From the NCBI GenBank assembly GCA_000435595.1, contig FR895440.1:32095-42407 (forward strand): a stretch of 10,313 bases of DNA, in the 5' to 3' direction. Numbering within the stretch: the first letter of the stretch is position 1; each line of letters starts with the position of its first letter. Shown piece after piece: positions 4,891-10,313 of this stretch. The notes under the pieces were generated by a model. It did no database searches. It saw only the letters and a list, made by a program, of their open reading frames with translations, and was not told the DNA's origin. This DNA is from Firmicutes bacterium CAG:882. Its GTDB lineage: Bacteria > Bacillota > Clostridia > Lachnospirales > Lachnospiraceae. Both the position numbers and the translations under genes were made by a program.

Positions 4891-6636
4891 ATGAGCAGAT
4901 TTGAGATTAAGGATACATTTTATCTTGATGGGAACCATTTTAAAGTGATTTCGGGATCTTTTCATTATTTCAGGACGGTGCCCGAGTACTGGCAGGACAG
5001 ACTTGAGAAGCTTCTTGCAATGGGCTGTAATACTGTCGAGACATATATACCATGGAATGTGCATGAACCCCAAAAGGGCCGCTTTGAATTTGACGGAATG
5101 AAGGATATAACAGGCTTTGTCAGGTTGGCGCAGAAGCTTGGACTGTATGTGATTCTTCGTCCTTCTCCGTATATATGTGCCGAGTGGGAGTTTGGGGGAC
5201 TTCCGGCATGGCTGCTCGCCGAGGACGGAATGAGACTCAGAGTCAATTATCCGCCATACATGAAGCATATAAGAGAATACTATAATGTTCTTCTGCCTAA
5301 GCTTGTTCCGCTTCTGGTAGACAATGGCGGGCCTGTAATCATGATGCAGATTGAGAATGAGTATGGATATTTCGCCACGGACACATCATACCTTAAAGCC
5401 ATGAAGGATATCATGGTAGAACATGGAATTACGGTACCGTTCATCACATCGGACGGTCCGTACCGCGAGAGCATGAACGCGGGCTGCATAGATGGCGTGC
5501 TTCCGACAGGAAATTTCGGCTCTAAGACGGAGGAGCGATTCGAAATACTTAAAGACTATACCAACGGTGGACCGCTTATGTGCGCGGAATTCTGGGTTGG
5601 CTGGTTTGACCATTGGGGAAACGGCGGACATATGAAGTCTGACCTTGAGGAGAATGTGCGCGATTTTGATAAAATGCTTGAGCTTGGCAATGCGAACATA
5701 TATATGTTTGAAGGCGGAACCAATTTCGGATTTATGAACGGTTCAAACTATTATGATGAGCTGACACCAGATGTCACATCTTATGACTATGATGCGGTGC
5801 TGACGGAGGACGGACGCATTACCGAGAAATATCTTCGTTTTAAAGAGGTTATCTCAAAGTACAGAGAAATTCCTGAGGTGAAGCTTTCAATGAACATAGA
5901 GCGAAGAGCATACGGAAGATTGGAAATCAAGGACAAGGTAAGTCTGTTTTCTGTTATTGATGATATAAGCAAGCCTGTTTTTTCCGTGTACACGCAGTCG
6001 ATGGAGAAGCTCGGACAGAGCTACGGATACATTCTCTACCATTCAAGCCTTGACACAGAGGAAAATATTGAGAGGATTAAGCTGTGGAAAGCAAATGACA
6101 GGGCCAATATTTTCATTGACGAAAAGCATTATGCGACGCTCTATGACAGAGAACTGCTTGAGGAATGCAAGAATACTGTTCCGGACGTAAATGGTAAGAA
6201 TATAGATATTCTCGTTGAGAACATGGGGCGTGTCAACTTCGGACCATATCTTGAGCTTCAGAGAAAAGGCATTGACCATTGCGTGCAGATTAACGGACAT
6301 ATGCACAATAATTGGATGCAGTATACGCTTCCGCTTGACAATATCGAAAAGCTTGATTTTGGCAAAGAGTATAAGGACGGAACACCGGCATTCTTTAAGT
6401 TTGAGTTTGATGCGGATGAATGTGCCGACACATTTCTTGACCTCGAGGGCTGGGGAAAGGGCTGTGCGTTCGTGAATGGCTTTAACATCGGGCGTTTCTG
6501 GAAAATCGGACCGCAGAAGAGATTATATATTCCGGCACCGCTTCTTATAAAGGGCAAAAACGAAATAGTTGTATTTGAGACTGAGGGTGAGAGGGCGGAG
6601 TATATTTCACTTAAAGATGAGCCGGAGCTTGGATAG
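4891..6636 (+). CDS. Glycoside hydrolase family 35 beta-galactosidase (BgaC-like)
   Basis: The product is 581 residues, starting MSRFEIKDTFYLDG with GGAGG five bases upstream of ATG. GH35 landmarks run in order: SGSFHYFR (21-28), NTVETYIPWNVHEP (47-60), LRPSPYICAEWEFGGLPAWL (89-108), the QIENEYG motif (153-159) with E157 as acid/base, CAEFWVGW (231-238) with E233 as nucleophile, and YMFEGGTNFGFMNG (271-284). The C-terminal third carries the jelly-roll domains and ends with the family-typical FVNGFNIGRFWKIGPQ segment. Length and start resemble the streptococcal BgaC type, which cleaves terminal beta-1,3-linked galactose, for example from Gal-beta-1,3-GlcNAc; that specificity here is inference from resemblance. 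There is no signal peptide, so it should act on imported oligosaccharides in the cytoplasm. It is divergent from the deacetylase and probably co-regulated through the two operator-like sites. No hairpin terminator is evident after its stop. Confidence 0.95.
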   Translation: MSRFEIKDTFYLDGNHFKVISGSFHYFRTVPEYWQDRLEKLLAMGCNTVETYIPWNVHEPQKGRFEFDGMKDITGFVRLAQKLGLYVILRPSPYICAEWEFGGLPAWLLAEDGMRLRVNYPPYMKHIREYYNVLLPKLVPLLVDNGGPVIMMQIENEYGYFATDTSYLKAMKDIMVEHGITVPFITSDGPYRESMNAGCIDGVLPTGNFGSKTEERFEILKDYTNGGPLMCAEFWVGWFDHWGNGGHMKSDLEENVRDFDKMLELGNANIYMFEGGTNFGFMNGSNYYDELTPDVTSYDYDAVLTEDGRITEKYLRFKEVISKYREIPEVKLSMNIERRAYGRLEIKDKVSLFSVIDDISKPVFSVYTQSMEKLGQSYGYILYHSSLDTEENIERIKLWKANDRANIFIDEKHYATLYDRELLEECKNTVPDVNGKNIDILVENMGRVNFGPYLELQRKGIDHCVQINGHMHNNWMQYTLPLDNIEKLDFGKEYKDGTPAFFKFEFDADECADTFLDLEGWGKGCAFVNGFNIGRFWKIGPQKRLYIPAPLLIKGKNEIVVFETEGERAEYISLKDEPELG

Positions 6637-6671
6637 CTTATTTTAAAATTTAATACAATTCATATTAAGGC

Positions 6672-6700
6672 TTGCATTTTCAAATTCCTTACATTATAAT
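6672..6700 (+). promoter_or_regulatory. Promoter of the FNT-family gene
   Basis: TTGCAT (6672-6677) and a perfect TATAAT (6695-6700) are separated by 17 bp. Transcription would start near 6707, giving a leader of about 64 bases that includes the hairpin at 6711-6732. Confidence 0.75.
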
Positions 6701-6710
6701 GCCATGTGGG

Positions 6711-6732
6711 TTTGCCGTGATTAGTCGGCAAA
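6711..6732 (+). promoter_or_regulatory. Perfect hairpin at the 5' end of the FNT-gene leader
   Basis: TTTGCCG 6711-6717 pairs perfectly with CGGCAAA 6726-6732 around an eight-base loop. It begins only a few bases after the predicted transcription start and has no T-run, so it is not a terminator. It may stabilise the mRNA 5' end or be an operator, since it is equally a DNA dyad. Confidence 0.5.
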
Positions 6733-6770
6733 AGGTGAAAATTACGATATATTAAGTGAGGAAAAGTAAA

Positions 6771-7409
6771 ATGCTGAAGAAGTTTTTTAAGATTTTTGTC
6801 CCTGCCGTGTACTCGGGACTCTGTATCGGAATCGGTGGAATGGTTTATCTTAATTGTGAGAATAAGGTTGTAGGAGCTTTCATGTTCTGTATAGGACTTC
6901 TCACGATACTTTTATTTGGGTTTAACCTGTACACGGGCAAGGTCGGATATATATGCCAGAATAAGCCTGCTTATATTGGACAGGTTGCGATTGTATGGCT
7001 TGGTAATTTTGCGGGAACGGCTGTTATGGCAGGACTTTGCAGGCTTACAAGAAATGCGGATAAGCTCACGCAGGCATGTCAGGGCATGGTCGAGACGAAG
7101 CTGAATGACAGCCTCCTAAGTCTTTTTGTGCTCGCCATATTCTGTGGAATGCTCATGTTCATTGCGGTCGATACATATAAGCATCACTATGAGAAGAAGG
7201 ATACGATGGTTACCGTTGTTGCGATTCTTGGAGTTGTTGTATTTATCCTTGCAGGCTTTGAGCACTGCATTGCCGATATGTTCTATTTCACTCTTGCGGG
7301 TGCTTTCCCTAAGGCATTCCCGGCACTCATTGTCATGACTCTCGGCAACGCTGTCGGAGGAAATCTTATACCGCTCGGACAGAATATAATGAAGAAGCTG
7401 AACAGCTGA
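6771..7409 (+). CDS. Formate/nitrite transporter (FNT) family channel
   Basis: The product is 212 residues from ATG 6771. GAGG at 6758-6761 is nine bases upstream; an in-frame GTG at 6756 overlaps that Shine-Dalgarno and is unlikely. Six hydrophobic helices are visible, roughly 10-28, 33-53, 66-90, 114-133, 146-165 and 178-203, with short loops, as in the FNT fold. Family motifs include LYTGK (53-57), the LGNFAGT helix (77-83), GFEHCIADMFYF (162-173) with H165 at the position of the central pore histidine, and LGNAVGGN (191-198). FNT proteins form pentamers in the inner membrane with one pore per subunit and pass formate, nitrite or hydrosulfide. The sequence alone does not settle which one; formate export would fit a fermenting anaerobe. 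The protein is slightly shorter than typical FocA because loops are short. It is a single-gene unit with its own promoter. Confidence 0.88.
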   Translation: MLKKFFKIFVPAVYSGLCIGIGGMVYLNCENKVVGAFMFCIGLLTILLFGFNLYTGKVGYICQNKPAYIGQVAIVWLGNFAGTAVMAGLCRLTRNADKLTQACQGMVETKLNDSLLSLFVLAIFCGMLMFIAVDTYKHHYEKKDTMVTVVAILGVVVFILAGFEHCIADMFYFTLAGAFPKAFPALIVMTLGNAVGGNLIPLGQNIMKKLNS

Positions 7410-7414
7410 TATAT

Positions 7415-7497
7415 TATGATATCAGGGTCAAAAGGTCAGAAGTCCGATGCAAGCTTGCTTACGTGAGGATTTTTGACATTGTGACCTCAACATCATA
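7415..7497. repeat. Imperfect long hairpin after the FNT gene
   Basis: The arms 7415-7430 and 7482-7497 match as inverted copies at 12 of 16 positions, and all four differences are transitions, two giving G-U pairs in either transcript. GGTCA/TGACC cores pair at the inner end, and a second TCA...TGA tract continues inward. The centre carries the perfect 10-bp palindrome GCAAGCTTGC (7449-7458). There is no T-run, so it is not a standard terminator, although it is the only hairpin after the FNT stop. The arrangement resembles dispersed intergenic palindromes; copy number needs a genome search. Confidence 0.6.
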
Positions 7498-7514
7498 TTA
7501 TTAGAAAATTAAAA

Positions 7515-7526
7515 GTTAATATTAAC
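7515..7526. promoter_or_regulatory. 12-bp perfect palindrome upstream of the carboxypeptidase gene
   Basis: GTTAATATTAAC is a perfect dyad about 70 bp before the carboxypeptidase start, in an AT-rich stretch where no strong promoter is evident. It may be an operator, but AT-rich palindromes of this size also occur by chance. Confidence 0.3.
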
Positions 7527-7597
7527 GAATAATCTGCATATATTTCATATTAAGTCAGTGCATCGCGCAGTAGTATATGCCGCGGAATGGAGCTTAA

Positions 7598-8842
7598 TTG
7601 AAAATTAAAAAGATGAGACTATTCAGCATCATAACGGCATTTCTTGTTTTTGCCATGTCACCTCTTGAAACGGTGCATGCAGGAACCGGGAGTGCCGTTT
7701 TGCCGCTTAAGGACAATGACCTGTATGCTTTATCAGCGTGCCTTATGGATGCTGACAGCGGAAGAGTGCTCTATGGCAAAAATGTTGATGAGGTGCGTGC
7801 CATGGCAAGTACAACAAAGATTATGACGCTTATAATCGCACTTGAGTATGGAAATGCGGAGGATACGGTTACTATTTCTCCTTATGCCGCATCAATGCCT
7901 GATGTGCAGCTTAATGTCAGGGCAGGAGAACAGTACAGGCTTGGAGATTTGTGCTATGCAATGATGCTTGAGTCATATAATGACATTGCGGCGGCGATTG
8001 CGGAGCACATAGGGATGGCGTATGCGGATATAGACATTAATGATACTGAAAAAAGAAGCATTGATGACAGCAGAAAATGTGTATCGGCATTTGCAGGGCT
8101 TATGAATGACAAGGCAAGGGAGCTTGGATGCGAAAATACATATTTTATTACTCCTAACGGGCTTGATGCGGAGGATGAGAATGGAAAACATTCTACAACA
8201 GCCCGTGAGCTGGCGCTTATAGCCGCTTATGCGGTAAAAAAAGATGATTTCAATGTGATAACGGGAACAAAGCAGTATTCCTTTTGTGAGATAAACGGGA
8301 AACGAAACTGCAATGTGTATAATAAGGACGCATTCTTAAATCAGATGTCAGGGGCGTTCGGGATAAAGACGGGATTTACCGGAAATGCCGGCTACTGCTT
8401 TGTCGGGGCATTGAAAAGTGATGGAAGGACATTTATTTCGGTTGTTCTTGGAAGCGGATGGCCGTCTGCCAGGACGTATAAGTGGAAGGATACACGAAAA
8501 CTGATGGAGTACGGCATCAATAATTTTTTTGAACAGAAGATATTTACAACTGTTGAGGAATATAAGAGTGTTGAGGTGACGGACGGTATCGGAGATTCTG
8601 TTGGTACGAGGATTGAAGGTGAGCTTTCCATGCTGATAAGCTCATCCGATGAAGTAAAGGTGGTGTATGAGCTGGAGGACAGTGTTAAAGCTCCCGTATA
8701 TGAGGATGATAAGCTCGGAAAGGCAATAGTGTACGTTAACGGAGAACGGGTTGCTATATTTCCTATAACTGCATCGGAAGATGTAAGGCAGGTCGGTTTT
8801 AACTGGTTTTTAAAGGAGCTTATGAAAGCATTCTGCTTATAG
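7598..8842 (+). CDS. D-alanyl-D-alanine carboxypeptidase, serine-type (DacF/PBP5-like, peptidase S11)
   Basis: The product is 414 residues. The start is TTG at 7598, chosen because TGGAG (7588-7592) lies five bases upstream; the in-frame ATG at 7613 has no ribosome binding site at a usable distance. Residues 1-28 are a Sec signal peptide (lysines, hydrophobic core, VHA cleavage site). The mature enzyme shows the three penicillin-binding motifs: STTK (71-74) with nucleophile S71, SYN (126-128) and KTG (257-259). The ALSACLMDADSGRVLYGKN lead-in and the TPNGLD element (185-190) are family-typical. Residues ~300-395 form the PBP5-like C-terminal beta domain, and the last ~14 residues (FNWFLKELMKAFCL) look like the amphipathic membrane anchor. 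It removes the terminal D-Ala from peptidoglycan pentapeptides outside the cell and so controls cross-linking, and would be inhibited by beta-lactams. It appears monocistronic; no terminator is obvious after it. Confidence 0.93.
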   Translation: MKIKKMRLFSIITAFLVFAMSPLETVHAGTGSAVLPLKDNDLYALSACLMDADSGRVLYGKNVDEVRAMASTTKIMTLIIALEYGNAEDTVTISPYAASMPDVQLNVRAGEQYRLGDLCYAMMLESYNDIAAAIAEHIGMAYADIDINDTEKRSIDDSRKCVSAFAGLMNDKARELGCENTYFITPNGLDAEDENGKHSTTARELALIAAYAVKKDDFNVITGTKQYSFCEINGKRNCNVYNKDAFLNQMSGAFGIKTGFTGNAGYCFVGALKSDGRTFISVVLGSGWPSARTYKWKDTRKLMEYGINNFFEQKIFTTVEEYKSVEVTDGIGDSVGTRIEGELSMLISSSDEVKVVYELEDSVKAPVYEDDKLGKAIVYVNGERVAIFPITASEDVRQVGFNWFLKELMKAFCL

Positions 8843-8866
8843 AACACCCGTCGGATAGGATGAAAA

Positions 8867-8880
8867 TGTAAACATTTACA
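8867..8880. promoter_or_regulatory. cre-like palindrome upstream of the carboxyltransferase gene
   Basis: TGTAAACATTTACA is an inverted repeat (TGTAAA/TTTACA, extended by A8866/T8881) that matches the consensus TGWAANCGNTNWCA at 13 of 14 positions, the central CG being CA. It lies 62 bp upstream of the -35 at 8943 and just upstream of a weak alternative promoter (TTGTAA 8884-8889, 17 bp, TAAATT 8907-8912). The position would suit CcpA-type activation, or repression of the upstream alternative. Confidence 0.55.
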
Positions 8881-8942
8881 TAATTGTAAGGAAAAGAAAT
8901 AGTAAATAAATTATTATATATGCGCTTTAATTAAAATTATGC

Positions 8943-8971
8943 TTGATAATTTGTGCCTTTCGTACTACAAT
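8943..8971 (+). promoter_or_regulatory. Promoter of the carboxyltransferase gene
   Basis: TTGATA (8943-8948) and TACAAT (8966-8971) are separated by exactly 17 bp. Transcription would begin near 8978, giving a leader of about 49 bases with GGAGGG (9014-9019) before ATG 9027. Confidence 0.75.
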
Positions 8972-9026
8972 ATATGCGGTGTAAATTGAATAAATTTTCC
9001 AAAATACGTTTATGGAGGGCTGAAAA

Positions 9027-10313
9027 ATGAGCAACACAGCACAGGTATCAGCAAGCAAGAGAATTGAAGCACTGCTTGATGATAACAGTTTTGTTGAAAT
9101 CGGTGGTCTTGTAACAGCAAGAAATACTGATTTTAACTTAAGCGACAATGCAACACCTGCAGATGGCGTCATCACAGGTTACGGCGTTATCAACGGAAGT
9201 CTTGTGTATGTATACAGCCAGGATGCTGCCGTACTCGGTGGTTCAATAGGTGAGATGCATGCCAAGAAGATTGCTAATCTTTATGATTTAGCACTTAAGA
9301 TGGGAGCACCGGTTATCGGTCTTGTAGATTGTGCCGGATTAAGATTACAGGAGGCAACAGATGCACTTAACGGCTTTGGACAGATCTATGCAAAGCAGGT
9401 TGAGGCTTCAGGCGTTGTTCCACAGATTACAGCTATCTTCGGTACATGCGGCGGCGGTATGGCAGTAGTTCCTACTCTTACAGACTTCACATTCATGGAA
9501 GAGAAGTCAGCTAAGCTTTTCGTCAACAGCCCGAATGCACTTGACGGCAACTACACATCCAAGCTTGACACGGCTTCTGCCAAGTTCCAGAGCGAGGAGG
9601 CAGGCATTGTTGATGTCACAGGTGATGAGGCATCGGTTATTGAGCAGATCAGACAGTTAGTATCCGTTCTTCCTGCCAACAACGAGGATGTTGCTGAGGA
9701 TGAGTGCACAGATGACCTTAACAGAGTAAGCGACACAATCGCAAATGCAGCAGGCGACACATCAATCGCACTTGCTGATATTGCAGATAACAATGTGTTC
9801 TTTGAGGTTAAGAGAAATTACGCTAAGGACATGGTAACAGGCTTCATTAAGCTCAATGGACTTACGGTAGGTGCAGTGGCTAACAGAACAGTTGTATATG
9901 ATGAGGATATGAAGGAGACAGCTAAGTTCGACGCTGTATTATCTCCTGAGGGCTGTGAGAAGGCAGCAGAGTTCGTTAACTTCTGCGACTCCTTCAACAT
10001 TCCGGTTCTTACACTTACAAATGTTAAGGGCTACAAGGCAACAGTATGTGCAGAGAAGCACATCGCAAAGGCAGCAGCCAAGCTTACATACGCATTCGCT
10101 AATGCAACGGTTCCTAAGGTAAATGTTGTTATAGGTGAGGCTTTCGGAAGTGCTTATGTCGCAATGAACTCCAAGTCCATCGGTGCCGACATGACATTTG
10201 CATGGGACAGCGCAAGCATCGGAATGATGGATGCCAATATGGCAGCCAAGATCATGTATGCTGATAAGCCTGAGGTTATTTCCGAGAAGGCTTCTGAGTA
10301 TGCAGCACTTCAG
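9027..10313 (+). CDS. Acyl-CoA carboxylase/decarboxylase carboxyltransferase subunit (5' part)
   Basis: The frame is open from ATG 9027 to the window edge, giving 429 residues with no stop, so the C-terminus is missing. GGAGG lies eight bases upstream. The protein has the two crotonase-like halves of biotin-dependent carboxyltransferases. The N-half includes FVEIGGLVTARNTDF (22-36), DGVITGYGVINGSLVYVYSQD (46-66), GGSIGEMHAKKI (71-82), GLVDCAGLRLQEA (98-110) and a first oxyanion-hole loop GTCGGG (139-144). The C-half includes FDAVLSPEGCEKAAEFVNFCD (301-321) and a second oxyanion-hole loop GEAFGSAY (370-377) followed by MNSKSIGAD. It moves CO2 between carboxybiotin and an acyl-CoA. Candidates are sodium-pumping methylmalonyl-CoA decarboxylase alpha, propionyl-CoA carboxylase beta or a related enzyme; the genes just beyond the edge (biotin carrier, OadG/OadB-like) would decide. 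It is divergent from classical MmdA, with a short N-half. Biased codon use and clean signals point to high expression. Confidence 0.88.
   Translation, partial: MSNTAQVSASKRIEALLDDNSFVEIGGLVTARNTDFNLSDNATPADGVITGYGVINGSLVYVYSQDAAVLGGSIGEMHAKKIANLYDLALKMGAPVIGLVDCAGLRLQEATDALNGFGQIYAKQVEASGVVPQITAIFGTCGGGMAVVPTLTDFTFMEEKSAKLFVNSPNALDGNYTSKLDTASAKFQSEEAGIVDVTGDEASVIEQIRQLVSVLPANNEDVAEDECTDDLNRVSDTIANAAGDTSIALADIADNNVFFEVKRNYAKDMVTGFIKLNGLTVGAVANRTVVYDEDMKETAKFDAVLSPEGCEKAAEFVNFCDSFNIPVLTLTNVKGYKATVCAEKHIAKAAAKLTYAFANATVPKVNVVIGEAFGSAYVAMNSKSIGADMTFAWDSASIGMMDANMAAKIMYADKPEVISEKASEYAALQ

Noticed and set aside
4726..5268. 180-codon minus-strand open frame across the divergent promoters and the GH35 5' end
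   Set aside because: It overlaps two promoters, two operators and the GH35 coding strand, and lacks any recognisable motif.
6756..6770. GTG 6756 as start of the FNT gene
   Set aside because: It overlaps the GAGG that serves ATG 6771, and the extra residues are not typical of the family N-terminus.
8392..8847. 151-codon minus-strand open frame opposite the carboxypeptidase
   Set aside because: It is Ser/Thr-rich shadow translation of a well-supported gene on the other strand.
1..10313. CRISPR array, tRNA, rRNA, transposase or phage genes
   Set aside because: No regularly spaced repeats, no tRNA-like cloverleaf with a CCA/T-loop signature, no rRNA motifs and no recombinase motifs were found in either strand by reading.

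Overview
This window looks like ordinary chromosome from a low-to-moderate GC Firmicute, most likely a gut Lachnospiraceae (Lachnospira/Eubacterium/Roseburia type). The basis is the strong GGAGG-type ribosome binding sites, TTGACA/TATAAT-type promoters, U-tailed terminators, the gluconate 5-dehydrogenase-like SDR tail, a DUF6033-like protein, and the mix of carbohydrate genes with a biotin-dependent carboxyltransferase. The species assignment is inference from family memory, not from a search.

Layout. 1-258 is the 3' end of an SDR oxidoreductase (gluconate 5-dehydrogenase/KduD-like), followed by a terminator. 320-890 has no credible protein gene but holds two long structured palindromes: a branched fold (365-595) with two GNRA-type hairpins on the minus strand, and a 141-bp element (712-852) with perfect 21-bp ends. 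914-1648 encodes a small lysine/glutamate-rich DUF6033-like protein, followed by a terminator. 1750-1861 is a third MITE-like inverted repeat flanked by short direct repeats. 1975-3663 is an AT-rich, stand-alone, polytopic GT-C-like membrane protein gene with its own promoter. It faces a polysaccharide deacetylase gene (minus strand, 3846-4655), and a hairpin terminator that can work in both directions lies between them. The deacetylase is transcribed divergently from a cytoplasmic family-35 beta-galactosidase (4891-6636). Next come a formate/nitrite-family channel (6771-7409), an imperfect long hairpin, a secreted D-Ala-D-Ala carboxypeptidase (7598-8842, TTG start) and the 5' part of an acyl-CoA carboxyltransferase (9027 to the window end).

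How the parts work together. The clearest functional unit is the divergent deacetylase/GH35 pair. Its 235-bp intergenic region carries two LacI/CcpA-type operator-like sites exactly 42 bp apart. One covers the -35 of the deacetylase promoter and the other lies just upstream of the -10 of the galactosidase promoter. A third, near-consensus catabolite-responsive-element-like site lies upstream of the carboxyltransferase. This suggests carbon-source control of intracellular glycan breakdown and of carboxylate metabolism. The remaining genes appear to be independently transcribed single units.

The most unusual content is the density of non-coding palindromic elements: four in the first 7.5 kb. 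The branched 365-595 structure is the best candidate for an undescribed structured RNA or mobile repeat. I see no CRISPR array, tRNA, rRNA, recognisable transposase gene or phage gene.
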